Of a stretch of 64,000 nt of DNA, positions 11,048 through 24,051 are shown piece after piece (within the stretch, counting starts at the first letter, position 1; every line of letters begins with the position of its first letter). The position numbers and the translations under genes were made by a program. The DNA lies in assembly GCA_022749755.1 (NCBI GenBank), contig CM040453.1:828102-892101 (forward strand), read 5' to 3'. The DNA comes from Azadirachta indica (Eukaryota; Streptophyta; Magnoliopsida; Sapindales; Meliaceae). The notes beneath the pieces are model-generated. The model made no database searches. It saw nothing but the letters and a program-made list of their open reading frames with translations, and was not told where the DNA came from.

Positions 11048-14000
11048 TTAGATTGAAACACTGTTGGGAATTCCTCTGCCTGTGAGTCCACCTTCACTAG
11101 TAGGAAACAGCAAAGTGTATGACATTTTCACTGGCCCGAAACGGTTCTTCAGTTTTTTATCTTTGTTTCTTGTTGCGATTCTGTCCTCAATTTCCGACAA
11201 TCTCTTTCCAAATTCTTCAAATGCTTTTAGTGGTGCTTCATCTGATGTCCATTCGGGTGTGTCTCTTTGTCCCAGGTAAAGTTCATCTGATGAATGCCTC
11301 GACAAAATTTCTATCAGGGAAACGCCAAGGATTGTTTGCAGCTGAGCAGTAATTGCTTTCAGGAAAGCCTTGTCAGGATTCGACACAAGTTCATCATATT
11401 CTGGAGTTCCTTCCTCAGGCATGAATCTGCGGCTAATAGTTGGGCGGTTGGGGAGGTAGCCAGCATAAGGGTACTGTCCAAAGTTAACAGCCGCATGGAG
11501 AGCAGAAGCCACCCAAATGATAATGGTGCAGGATTCTATCAGCTCTTCACGTGTCTGCATTTTAGGCCACCAGGGCTCATCTTTTATATCACCATGACCC
11601 TCCTCACGAAGTTCCTTCCACCAGGATTGCAGTTCAGGGTCTTCTTTAATCATTTCATTGCTCTCGTAGTAGAAGTAGCAATAGTCTGCAACCCACTTTT
11701 TGATTGATGACCATATTTCAAGCCCATCAACGGCGTAAGGATAGTCTTCTATCAATAAGTGAAGACCATGTGGAGAGTTCAGATCCTCAACTGCCATTCC
11801 TCTGAATAGAACAAAGCATCAGTATCTCACTTAATAATGTGTCCATTTCTATCATTTCAGGTAGTGTTTTTTGGCAACATTACTTGAGGTTTATGCTCTG
11901 AATTTTGCTTAACATTCATACTCAATAATGTTACACAACTGCATAGAATATAATATGCAAGCTGCATGTATATTGTGTGTTGTTTTCAAGGTCCTATTAT
12001 TCGTGAATTCAGAATGTCAACACAAAGTAGACAATAAGATTCACCTCTTCTTGAGATCTTCAGGTAGTGCTTGCTCTGGAAAGCTCCAGCTTTTATAAAT
12101 TGCAGATGACATTTCCAAGGCATATTTGGCAGGGAAAACTGTAGATTCCAGAATTCCTCCGGCATTAATGAGGGTCTGACGAGCAAATGCATTTATATTC
12201 ATTGTATCACGGAAATGAGGATGTAGAAGCTTATAAATTGGATGAAGCACACTTAGTTGTCTATTTGTTGCAATCACAAATGGCTCAATTACTGCATGAG
12301 TGTTCAACCTATGGCAAATAAAAAAAATATAAAAGAAAAACAAATTAGTAACTGAATTTTATATGCTTCATATGTTTGGACTTCCTGTTTGGTAGATTCG
12401 TACCAATGGCTGATGAGTTGATGATAACCAGAGTCATTTACAGCGACATAAGCTTTAGCCAGCTGCCAAATTGAACCTTCAACACCATGTTCAGATGGTT
12501 TGTATACTTTGCTAACGACACCATATTGATCTCCATCAGGGTGGGGCAAGCTCAATTCTATCGCCACTGGTTTCAAGGTTCCGTCATCTTTCAAGAAAAG
12601 GATTGTCCTGGATGCATAAGTCTTTGTGGAAGTTGTGTTAATCCTCCTCAGGTATGTCATCAGTGCGTCATGGTGATCTAATATGAATAGCTTGTTCTTC
12701 TCGATAGCCTACACAATCATGCAATCACTTGTTAAACTTTTTGGTCTGAAGTTAACATTCACATAATTCTGACCGTGAAGAATCTGGAGACAAGCGACTG
12801 AAAATTCATAATAGAAAATAGGTGTAGGAACATTACCTCGGCTACGGTAAGTCCATCTAAGTTATTCTCTATGTGGCCTTTGGTTATTCTACTGTGCTGA
12901 TTACCATAAAGTTCGGGATTTAGCTTGCTTGCTGGAGGGAATTCCTGGAATAAATTCAGCAATATTTATTAGTGAATATAGAAATTATTTTCCTTGTTTA
13001 ACCTTTGAGAATAAAGAGGATGATAAAGGAATGAGGAAATTTTGACATTCGAAGATAAGATTCCACATTTCTATTCCATTCATCCACTTTATTTGCAAAC
13101 AGTTAGATAACAATAAAAACTTGTATAAAAGCCTTACTTCAAGACGACGAATGATGATTGGGTTCAGTCCAGCCAGCATTTCTCTGGCAAACTCTTCATC
13201 AGTTCTCCATGCAGACTTATCCTCTGCTCCACATTATTAAAACATCAAAAACAGGAACAGAAATGTAAAACGACTCATAAGTTCTCACGTGTGCAATTGA
13301 TGGGAAACAGTACCTTTAATTACTTGTGGCATCGGAAATTCATAGAGGTCTTCACCATCATTTCGAAAGATTTCCCTAAGCATTGGTAAGGGAATGTTTT
13401 TCCTAATATTCTCCAGTAAGGAGTCAGGTAGATCAATCCCTCCTTCATAGAGTTTAAGCATATCTTCAAAGGAGTCAAATTCATTTGGCATGCTGTCTAA
13501 ACTATCTAATGCTGGTTTTATGACTTGAGCTATAGCTTTCAGAGAATATGCAAGGAAATCTGACATCTTCAAGTGACCAAATCGCTCGTCCCTTGGAACA
13601 TATATGTTTAAGCTATTGACCATTGACAGCCTTCTCTCCCTATCAGGATCTGTTATGATAATGAATAAAAGTTGGAATTACTCAAAAATTTTGAAAATGG
13701 AACAGTAAGCATTTAATATTTGGATTACTCATAGAAAAATGAATCAATAACAGATAATTTAAGATAACTACAAACAACAAGACTTCTGCTACAAGTAACA
13801 AAACTTCTTGACAATTTAAATGATGCTATCAGTACTGATGATTAATCATTACCAATTGAAATGTCTAACCTTCTTTTGTTGCTGGTCGGCTTGTTCTTCC
13901 CCTGCGAGGATAAGGGTACTCAGCAGACCCTCCAAGTACAGGGCGCTTGTACTTTTCACCTATTTCAGGAGACCCCAAATCATTATATACAGCATAGTCA

Positions 14001-16207
14001 TAAACTCTGTCATATTCCTGGAGCTCTCCTGTTCCGTCTCCTCTCAAACTCCGGAGTTCTTGTTCTCTGTAATAACGTAGAGGTGCTGGTGTTTCGCTTG
14101 GAAGATATGTCTGCAAAAATAGACAAATATCACTAACAGAAGTGAGATTCATATCATCTAGAAAGGAACTATGAAAATACAACTTTAAATAAAGATAAAA
14201 TTTCTGTATTCATGGTTAATTACTAATTTATTGAACATCTGATTACTTGCCTTGTTGGAGAAGAAAACACGATCTTTTTTGTAACATTTGGCAGGGTAAA
14301 CCCACGAGTTGCAGACAAAATGGATCCGACCATGATTAGGAACATCTTCAAGGGTGAGAGTCTTAAGGTAAAATTCACTGTGATGATTGTTTTTTATTAC
14401 AAATGCCTCGGGAATTCCAGCTCCCTCTTCCCAATCAAATGTGACATTGAATGCAGATTCCCCTGCTGTCAAAGGTGTGATTGTAGGGATCCACCCTTCC
14501 AAGTGTGCTGGTTTTCCAAGCTTCGCAGCCAGCAAACCATTTTCTACAAGCACAAATCAAATCCCATTTAGCAGAAATTGTCAAATACGTAACATGCTTA
14601 TTCATGGTTTTCCAAGGAATTTAGGTACCAATTAGATAATTTCAAACGTAAATTAAAGAACATTTGTTATTCAGTTGATATTAAAAACTGGGTCACAAAT
14701 TTTTGTATGATAAAAATGTGCATTTATATGGTTAAATTGGACTAAAGACAATGTCAACTTTGCATTTCTTTTTCAGATTACCTCGGATAGCTAGTAGTTT
14801 TTCAGTATCACTTACTAATGACATACCCATAGAAGAAAAAATTAATAAAAACGGGACTTTCCTATTGGGGAGAATTGATGTAAGCCACCAAATCGCAAAA
14901 TGTTTTATTTTTTCCCTCTCTTAATCGAAAAATGATAACTACTAAAGCTTAAACACCTCATGTTCCACCTAGTAGAAAATTCAAACTATCAATTTATGAA
15001 AATGAAAAACAATAACTCACAAATATAAAAAAATATATATCTACATGTACATAGAACACCTAATTGCTTTATTGTAATCGATGGTGATGGGGTAGAGAAC
15101 GTTTCAATTGCATCACTTTAATATCACCCACAATATTTATTTAATCGATGTATGTGCCAAGCCAAGTTGCACCCTATTCATATTGCAATGTTGTTAAAAA
15201 TACAAGATTAATTGCTATAATTTAAAATATAAAACTACTAACTTATATTCTAAGTTACAGGAATCTCGTACCCACAACCTACACAATAAACCATCTAGCA
15301 TAGCAGATTTCCGTACCATCTTATATATATTCAAGTCAATTTAACCCGTTTGATTTACAACCTATGCAAGAGATCATCTTAAACGAAAGCCTGAAAACAT
15401 TAACCTAGTTGGGATCAATAGAAAGGATGAGAAATCTTGACTCAATGTTATTCATCAACCAGTGTCCATAACCAAACCAGAAAAGCTTTTACTGTTGCAG
15501 AGGTTGTGGCCACATGTCCCAGCTACTTTTGGCAGCCACCAATGCAAGCGCAGAAAGACGATCATTGTTATAGCTTAATGCCTCGTGGACCCTATTCTGT
15601 CCCTATCATCAATACTACTTTGATGCTTAATCTGAAGGATAGAATTGCAATATCTAAGATATACAGTATATTTCTCCAATTTTTTCCTTACAATTCATAA
15701 TTATATTAAAAATTTTAATCATCACAATAAAAATATGCAAGAATTTATCGCAATGGAATTTGAGATAGCTTAAGAAGGAGAGAACATTGAACGCAGATGG
15801 GCCATAGAAAACAGCAAAACTGTGCAGAAAATTATGCAAGACAAAAAAAAAATCATTTTTCTACAAGCAGCTTGGAAACAGTGTGCTTTCTCCAAAAAAC
15901 ACTCTTCAAAACCACAAAGCTAGCCGTTTCATTCGTACCAAATGCCTGAAAATCACTTGGAAAACTAACCTGCAGGTTCACCATGAACAGAACTGACGAG
16001 TTGCAGACTGACTTTTTTACCAATCAGTTCATGAACACGATCAAGAAGCGACGCATTGAAATCATTGAAGTCCAAAACGTTTTTCTTTATCAAAACAACA
16101 GTGCCCTTCAGCTTCTTAAACTTACCCTTTTCGAACTTTTGCTTCTTCTTGCTGCCGCCTGTGATGGCATCGAGAATATAGCCAAATATTTCTTGATGGC
16201 AAAGCAT
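11048..16207 (-). CDS. Linoleate 9S-lipoxygenase, tandem copy B
   Basis: Paralogue of copy A with the same nine-exon structure: 16207-15970, 14543-14251, 14110-13870, 13649-13314, 13223-13138, 12944-12837, 12708-12404, 12308-12045 and 11801-11048, giving 874 aa. Seven of nine exons are identical in length to copy A; exons 1 and 2 differ by 3 nt each. It has the PLAT domain, iron ligands His535, His540, His726, Asn730 and Ile874, the 9-LOX pair Thr592-Val593, and Ala578 at the S-stereospecific site. Intron 2 uses the same GC donor. Unlike copy A it keeps a canonical TATA box about 110 bp before the ATG, so it is the likelier strongly expressed copy (inference). Other reading: both copies active with different induction. 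Confidence 0.95.
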
Positions 16208-16315
16208 TGCTGAAACAAAGAAAGAATATATTTATTTTTAAATCAAGAGATCACCAAAAGGAGTACACTTCTGGGTTTGTGGTGTGTGAGAGGGAAGAGA
16301 GAACGCTGGTGCATG

Positions 16316-16324
16316 TATTTATAG
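16316..16324 (-). promoter_or_regulatory. TATA box of lipoxygenase B
   Basis: CTATAAATA on the minus strand, about 110 bp upstream of the ATG at 16207, followed by a purine-rich leader. This position is conserved but mutated in copy A. Confidence 0.65.
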
Positions 16325-16389
16325 AGGAGAAAAAGATGGGAGAAATTGACTCTGAAGCTTCAGCTGTTCATACTGTAATTAATATTTTT

Positions 16390-17395
16390 ATTTAAATTTA
16401 TTATATTTTCTTGAAAAATTTATGAAAATATAAATAAAAAAGTAAAAAAAAGAAAATATTTAGTTTCATTTGTTAATAAAATTAATATATTTTATATTCT
16501 TATTAACCAATATAATTTAATTTTAATCAAAAAATAGAAAAAGAAAAAAAAATTTATTATTTTTATTTGTAATATATATAATATGTATTTATTGTTTATA
16601 TTTTTATTTATATTTTCTTATATTTTTAATATTTTTTTACAATATATTCAAAAATAAATAAATGTTTTAATTTGTTATTTTAATAAAAAAAAATTTAAAA
16701 AATATAATTATTAAAAAAATTCAAATAATGAGTCAAGTCACACTCATATGTTAAAATATTTTTAATCTTTTTTTTTATAATAATAAATATTAAATTATTA
16801 AAAATTTAATTGAAATACTTTTTAACGTTTTATTTTTACATGTAATATAATTATTTAAAAAATTATGTTAAATTTATTATATTTTTTTTAAAAATATATA
16901 AAAATATAAATATAAATATAAATAATAAACGCGTGTTATATATATGTATATTACAAATAAAAATAATCAAAAATTTTCTTCTTTTTCTATTTTTAATTAA
17001 AATTAAATTATATTGGTTAATAAGAACATAAAATATATCTAATTACTCATTCTATTAACAAATGATACTAAATTTTTTTCTTTTTTTTTTACTTTTTTAT
17101 TTATATTTTCATAATTTTTTTCAAAAAAATATAATAAATTTAATATAATGTTTTAAATAAAAATATTAATATAAGAATAAAATGTTAAAATATGTTTCAA
17201 ATTTTCTTAACAATTAAATATCAAATTTTTTTATAAAAAAAGGTTATAAATATTTTAACATGAGTTTAATCTAACTCATTATTTAAATTTTTTTAATAAT
17301 ATTTTCTTTTCTAAATTTTTTATTAAAATAAAAAATTAAAAATGTATTTTATTTTGAGTATATTGTTAAAAAATTAAATAAATAACACTAAATTG
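16390..17395. repeat. Two interlocking inverted-repeat pairs, AT-rich
   Basis: One arm, about 16615-16890, returns inverted at about 17110-17395; shared words include AATAATGAGT, GTTAAAATATTT and TTAAATTTATTATATTTTTT. A second arm, about 16390-16600, returns inverted at about 16925-17150; shared words include ATGAAAATATAAATAAAAAA, CATTTGTTAATA and TTATTAACCAATATAATTTA. The arms alternate rather than nest, so this is not one simple hairpin. Probably overlapping or nested non-autonomous TIR elements. Boundaries are approximate. Confidence 0.55.
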
Positions 17396-17867
17396 TTATA
17401 TTTAAAATAATTATATTATTAAAAAAATTAAAATAAAGATTAAAATGTTATAAGTAAATAAAATATATATCATATTATTATTATGTAAAATATTAAGAAT
17501 ACAAATGATAATAAATTAACTGTTCAACTAACAAAAATACAAGTTAAAAACTATTTACCCAAACGTTAGGGTATTTATTTATTTTTAAATATTAATAAGT
17601 ATTTATTTATTAGATCAAATATAAAGAGAGTATATATCATTTTCTTAAAAAATATTTTACAATAGTTAATATTTACCGGTCACTGTAACTCGAAAATGAC
17701 ACTATAATTAATGCTGCATTATTGGACGGTGTTTTAAAAAGCTAGTGATCTAATTTTATTAGACAATTTGGTAAAAATAATTTAATATAAGATTTGTTTC
17801 AATTATTTATGATATAGAAATTTAATTTATATTCTAAAATTTATACACTGCTCAAAATATTCAGCAG

Positions 17868-17918
17868 CCAATCTCTCTCTCTCTCTGTATGTATATATAT
17901 ATATATATTCTACTCCCA

Positions 17919-17962
<44 letters not shown>

Positions 17963-17972
17963 TCTACTCCCA
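17868..17972. repeat. Compound (CT)n(TA)n microsatellite in a duplicated unit
   Basis: Two successive copies of about 50 bp, each made of CCAAT, a CT run, a TA run and TTCTACTC. The whole composite unit, not only the dinucleotides, is duplicated. Confidence 0.85.
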
Positions 17973-17989
17973 AGCTTCCGTGGAAATTG

Positions 17990-18055
17990 CCAGTGGGATT
18001 TGCATTTTGTTGATTTTTTTTAAGCTGCCTCTTTAGGGCTGATTTAGTCTTTACC
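17990..18055. other. Upstream block shared by both lipoxygenase copies
   Basis: This stretch, with AGTGGGATTT, AAGCTGCCTCTTTAG and TGATTTAGTCTTTACC, closely matches 10452-10520. The two lie 1.8-1.9 kb upstream of the respective lipoxygenase ATGs, so the tandem duplication reached at least this far. Flanking DNA between block and gene has diverged through insertions. Confidence 0.6.
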
Positions 18056-18448
18056 TTTTTTTTTTCTCATATATTTATATTTAGTGCAAACACTTGCATT
18101 TTTGTGTGTTAATTATTAAAATAAAATAATAAATAATGATTGAAAAAAAAAAAAAACTACAATTATATCATTGACAAGCGTGGTCTTTGTTTAAATTTTA
18201 TATATATGAATTGAAATATGTTATATTAAACGATAGTGCACACTTTATGATGTGCCACACTAATTATATAATATTGTATTATTAAATAATTAATCTCAAG
18301 ATTCACATGATTTTAACACTTTAACATCCCTTTTCATCATAATTTTTATAAAATAGTATTAAATTAAATTAACTTTATTAATCTATGAAAACAACATATA
18401 TATGAGATTACATGCTTATCGTTTATATTTGTTTATTATAATTGGGCA

Positions 18449-18722
18449 ACATTTTTTTAAGGGACAATACTCAATTCCTCCTGATTTTTTAGTTAATGTT
18501 CTATATTTTTTTAATATCCCATCATTCCTTTTAATTACATTTTACCTTTTTAATATTTTAAATATTTTTAATTTTACCATTTTGTAATTAAAATATAAAT
18601 TAATTGAACCGAAAGTAAAACTAAAAAAAAATAAAAGTTAAGAAAGTGATGAGATATTAAAAAAAATATAAAAGATAATAAAATATTAGTTCAAAAATCA
18701 GGGTGCAATAAACATTTTTTCA
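18449..18722. mobile_element. Second fold-back (MITE-like) element
   Basis: Imperfect inverted arms of about 110 bp, roughly 18449-18560 and 18605-18722. Shared words are CCTGATTTTT, TTTTTTTAATATC and CATCA near the middle, plus a CATTTTTT end. No coding capacity. The family is unknown; boundaries are approximate. Confidence 0.45.
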
Positions 18723-20585
18723 CTTTTTAATTTAAACTAATATTCATTTGTATGATCTTGACAAAATCATCTCATAAATTAAATTATATGTATCCCATTT
18801 TGTATAAAAAATTCCACGCTTTTTTATCCACAAAGATAAAGTTTGACATAAGTATACTGTCATTCTCTTATATAAAACCAAAATTCAGGCCGATATTACA
18901 ACTATAATTAATTAAGCAACCCGAGAATTTAATTGCCCAATCATATTGCGTATAATTTAGGAACTTGATCTCTATACAAAGAGAGACCAATTCAAACAAA
19001 CTATGAATTAGTAAACAAAATAAGACTAAAAGAGTTTGAGTTCCATTTGAAAATGATCTGAAAATGTTCAAAGTTGCTTGAACCACAAGGAAATATATAT
19101 AATAAATGAGTATTGACACGCGTATACGCTTATAACCAATTAATTTTGGATAAAGTAGGCATGGAAGGTAAATATGAGATGAGTAGTTTTGATAAGTTAG
19201 TTAAAATAACTAAAGCGTGGGATATGTTGAATAGGTTTGATTTTAAGAAATATATTCCATATAATTTAGAAAGAAGCAAAAACAAAATTACATTGTAGAA
19301 TATGAAAAAATGTAATTTATTATAATCGAAGCTGTGTCTATTTATTTTGTTAGTATTTAATTGTCCAAATTTATTTAACTTAACAATCATTTTAAGAAAC
19401 GTTTACTATTAAATATAAAGTCATTTTTTAAAATCTTTTTGGCTAAAATTTAAAAATTCTAACTAATTTTATTATATATCTTTAGATAAATACATTTCAA
19501 ATTAAAAGAAAAAAAATTGACATTCGAATCGATTTTCAAAATTTACATTAATTAAAGTTATTCAATAAAAAAAAAACAAATCTCACCCAATTTGATTTGA
19601 AAAAATATCTTGTATAATTTAAGAAGAAATTAGAGTAAAAAAATATAAAATATAAAAAAAAAAATATACATATATGTAATACTATTAAAGGATTCATGTC
19701 TTAGAAGTAATCGCTCTATGTTAATTAATTGTCAATTTCAATAGAATTAAAAGTTAAGTCGACCAAAGTACCATTAAAATTAGCTACTAAAATAACAAAG
19801 GACGTGAAATAGCTGGGTTTGATTCCAAGTATTACCTCTTTTATAGTTTGAAAATAAACCAAAGCAAGAGAGATATATATAAAATGGGGAAAATGTAACA
19901 TGTATAATATTATTAAATGATTGATTTTTTTTACTAATTATACGATAATCAAATTTTAAATCAAGAAATATCTCTTGTGTAGTGCAAAAAGAAATTAAAG
20001 TAAAGAGAAACTACAAATTTAATTAAAAAAAAAAGTGGCACATATAATATTATTGAACAATTGATATTTTAATAAATAATTGTTATCTCTTATTTAATGT
20101 GTCAGTCACGATAGAATTAAGAGTTGAGTTGATCATATCATAATTTAGTTATTAAAATAAACATATTTCAGTTTTTAATTTCTATAAAAATATCTCTTAC
20201 ATAGTTTAATTTCTAAGTAGACGCCATGCTCGAAATTTCTTCACTAGAAAAATAGCCCACTGACATGTGGGTCCATAAAGAAACTCCATCTTGACATGGC
20301 AACACAAAGAAAGTAAGTTGCAACGAGACTCACATAGTTCAGTTGCACGCAATCGCAACTCCCGCTTTCGTGGCGCGATTCCCCAAACAATCCAAATTCC
20401 CGGTTTTCAAGGTATCCCTCGCAAACTCACACAATTCAAGTGTAACACAAATAATAAATTCCGCGCGGGAATAATACACACAACGCGAATTCGTAAGCGA
20501 CGGTTTCTCTATTCAGTGGAGATCGAAACGCAGCGTTTCAATGATTACCTTCTTCTCCGCTGGACGAGGGCGGCGCGTTGGTTTA

Positions 20586-23476
20586 TGGTGAGTGAGCGAG
20601 TGATTCGGTTTCCTTCCCTTTCGATTTGTTACTCTGGTAGTTGCACGACAACTTCGAGCGACTTGGTTCTATAGAGTTTTGTTTATTATTATTTTGCAGG
20701 ACTTCGTCAAAGGCAAGCACCAAGAAGAATTAGTGAATCTAACATTAACAACACGGCCATTAAACACGCTGAAGTATTTTGTATTTGGCAATTGCTCAAT
20801 GTCTTCGGCGAGTGACTTTTCGACCTTCTGCTTGGCCGATGCTTCTAAGTGCAGCGGTCGGAATAATCGGAGTTCTGGTTATGACCCTTGGCGGGACTCG
20901 TGTGGAGGTATTGCGTCATCGTAAAATCCATTCTTATGATATTAATTTCAGAGGAATTACGTGTGCATTTTCGGTACTTCTCGACATGCTTCGTTTCGAC
21001 AAATTAGAAGTTATTATTTGAAGTTTTGAATTCTTTGATGATTCTAACAGCACGTTCAAAAGCATCTTCTATATCTTCGATTTGGACTGTGGTGGTTGGC
21101 AGTTGGTGTAGCCTCATCTATTGGTCTAGGTAAGGAAAGTTAAATACTTATTTACTATCAGTTATTCGGTAGCTAAAAGCATGAAACACATCGTGTTATT
21201 GAACTTGGCAGCAGACAAAAATTAAAACAATGTATTGAGTGCAAAGCAATGAATTTGAGGAACTCTAGTTGTCAAAAAAAAGTTATTGTTAATCAAGGGA
21301 TTGTAAATGGAATGAAAGTGCATACTGGATGGATCTTATGGTGTTCCTCCTGAAGTGCAGACCTAAGTGTATTGAATGAAATTTAATTTATGCATAGTAT
21401 CTGTGAAAAATGCAAATTTTAGCTGTTACCGCTTCATTTGTTTCGTTTTGTCATTTAGAAGATTTGAACTTCATTCATGTTTCTATATTTCTCCGCTTGA
21501 CGTGTATTTGTTCATTTAAAATAAATATAAACTTGTAATATGACTGGACGTTGATATGTGCGTTTTCACCTCCAATAAAATGGATGAGTAACTATTGCAT
21601 GATCTGGATACTCTCTTGATTTAAAGGCTGCTGTTGATCTGAGTATTGTCTTTTGATACCTATAGTCTTTCAAAAAAAACTTTGGATATGGATTATTGCA
21701 GGTTCTGGTTTGCACACATTTGTGCTGTATTTGGGTCCACACATTGCGCTCTTCACGATTAAAGCTATGCAATGTTGCCGAGTTGATATAAAGAGTGCTC
21801 TGTATGATACAATTCAATTCAATAGTAGTCCGTCATGGCTGAATAGGGACTGCTCTGATTATGGAGCCCCTGTGTTTTCGTCTAAACATGGCTCACGAGT
21901 TCCTCTTGGTAGCATATTACCTCAGGTTCAGTTAGAGGCCATTTTGTGGGGCATTGGAACAGCCCCTGGAGAACTTCCTCCATGCTTCATATCTAAAGCT
22001 GGTAACTGCTCTGATACATGTTTTAATGCTGCTATCTGTATTTTTCAACTTTGATTTACTACATTACGTAAGCCTGAGCCTATTTGCCCTCAAATAAATG
22101 CACGTGCAGCTCAAGTATCAGGCAAGAAACTGGAAATAACAAAAGAAATGAACTCTTCTGTTGAAGATAGTGGAATTATGGTGTACCACACGAGTCAGAT
22201 GAAACAATAGCTCCTTTCACACTCACAATATCTGAACTTTCTCACAATTTTAGTTCTTGCTTCGGTAATTTTGATTCTGTTTCTTTTCTCTTTGAGTGAA
22301 ATCATACAAGTCTCAATGGTTCTTGCTGTTGTTGATATGAGAACAGTAAGAAAAGTCAGTCTGCCTAAATTGACTGAAGTGTAAGGTGTCGTTTGATGAA
22401 GCGTACATTTTCCATAGTTAGGAAACGTCCATGTCGTGAATCTCATGACTATGCGGTATCGTATTTTAATTTGCTGATCAAATGGTGTATATTTCAGGTG
22501 CCAAACCCTCTGTATGATCTTGCTGGCATGTTGTGTGGGCAACTTGGAATTCCATTTTGGAAATTCTTTCTTGCCGCATTAACTGGAAAAGCGATGGTTA
22601 ATACCCACATTCAGGTTTGCTAAATCTCATCATTTTGGATTGTTGGAGACATTCTACGAGCTATATTCAGACAAAAACACTAAAGGCAAAGAGAATAGCC
22701 GCCACATCTCAAGTCTGAAAATGGGACCGTAAATTGCTTGACTATTTCATATCTGGTGGTGCAAGTTCCAATTAAGTTCTGAAGCTTGGTTGTCATTTAT
22801 TTTCGTCTCTTGATACAAGTTTGTTATTTTGCTTTTATGTTGCAGACAGTGTTTATCATCTCAGTTTGCAACAATCAACTTCTTGACTTGATGGAGGGTA
22901 AGCTAATTTGGGCTCTCAGTTTTTTTCTGGGATTTGCAGCTGTCCTGCCAAACCTCATCAACAAGCTTCATAATTACAAGGACAACTATATATCAGCCTC
23001 CCCTCCAGGCACCTCAACTATGAAGGTAATATAGTTGTATGATGGCCTGATAGTTTACTACATACGTGCATGAGAATGAGTTGCCCTTGTGTAAATTACT
23101 TGTTTTGGGGGGTCAGTTAGCACAATATTATGCGTACTTTGCACGTATATTGTGGCATCCAAACTTAACAGTTCAGGATAATGCCATAATTTGGACACTC
23201 AGGCTGCTTTGCTTCTGTGCTTATGTTTTTGGATAAATTACATTACTCCTTTTTTTTCTGCAGGTGAAGAACTGGGATATATCATTTGCTTCAATTTGGA
23301 ACACTGTCGTGTGGCTCATGTTTTTAAATTTCTTCATTAAGATTGTGACTGCAGCCGCACAGAGTTATCTCAAGGGACAACAAGAAAAGGAGCTGAAAAC
23401 TTTGTCAAACAATGGTTCATCATCAAACCATTCAACCTCCAAGTCCATGGAGTTGGCAGAAGGTATTCATGAATAA
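20586..23476 (+). pseudogene. KMS/VMP1-like ER membrane protein gene, disrupted
   Basis: Homologue of plant KMS1/KMS2 (VMP1/SNARE-associated family), multi-pass ER proteins of the early secretory pathway. Exons: 20586-20588 (ATG, then a GTGAGT donor), 20700-20907, 21051-21129, 21702-22001, 22110-22264, 22498-22614, 22846-23025 and 23264-23476. Conserved words are ELVNLTLTTRPL, FGLWWLAVGVASSIGLGSGL, HTFVLYLGPHIALFTIKAMQ, NPLYDLAGMLCGQ and SFASIWNTVVWLMFLNFF. Two defects are visible. An extra T in the run 20784-20786 shifts frame inside exon 2. A TAG at 22208-22210 stands where the family has Trp before LLSHSQYLNF. The segment after the frameshift also looks a few residues short. All splice sites remain. 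Alternatives are sequencing error or recoding; two independent lesions favour a recent pseudogene. Confidence 0.8.
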
Positions 23477-24051
23477 AATTCAGTTGTCAGAACATTTTAT
23501 ATCTGACAAAACTGAAATTCCTGCATCACAAATTTGAAGTTCAATTTGTATACAGAAGCAGAGGAGAAAGATAGTAGGCTTTTATCACTCCTTTGTCAGC
23601 TGGCAGTAGTGCCTTTTTGAGTCACTTATGGCCTTATAATTGCCAAATTTTGTAATACAACTTAAATTATTTGTTCATTATCATCTATGAGATTCTTGTG
23701 AGATGTCCAGTAATTTTCTTCAGCTAAAGTAAACACTAACCTTGAATGTTCCGATCCATAGAACAACAAAGAAGTTCCAAGTGAAACCAAGCAGGCGCAG
23801 AGTATCACATTAACTTACAAGAACATTTACACATTAGCTTAAAACAACAATGGAAATACAGACACGGTGCCAATTGATCCCCCAAACAAGTAATTTACTG
23901 AAAATAACCACTCAATTATTGAATTGAAACGTAAACTCCTTTGGACAAATATAAATGCATTTCCCATACTGGAAGCCAGTAAATTGTTGAAGGAATTCAA
24001 TTTCAGGCAGTACTCTGTCAATCTCCTCCTGGATTGTTTTCATATTTTGAA
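23477..24051. other. Convergent 3' gap
   Basis: 575 bp between the KMS-like stop and the stop of the F-box/LysM gene on the other strand. It holds both 3' untranslated regions. No gene or repeat seen. Confidence 0.6.

Larger units (their letters stand above)
16208..20585. other. AT-rich intergenic region with repeats
   Basis: 4.4 kb without a recognisable gene. It holds the lipoxygenase B promoter (16208-16400), two interlocking inverted-repeat pairs (16390-17395), a compound CT/TA microsatellite (17868-17972), an upstream block shared with copy A (17990-18055), a second fold-back element (18449-18722) and a degenerate repeat near 19690-20170. The last 300 bp, 20280-20585, are less AT-rich and look like the former promoter and leader of the KMS-like gene. 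Short ORFs here have no protein-like features. Confidence 0.6.

Noticed and set aside
19113..19298. Small ORF of 61 codons
   Set aside because: It lies in AT-rich spacer with no family resemblance and no supporting exon structure.
19690..20170. Degenerate tandem repeat (TAGAATTAA.AGTT.AGT words at about 19740 and 20110)
   Set aside because: Similarity is real over short words only and low complexity makes the extent unclear.
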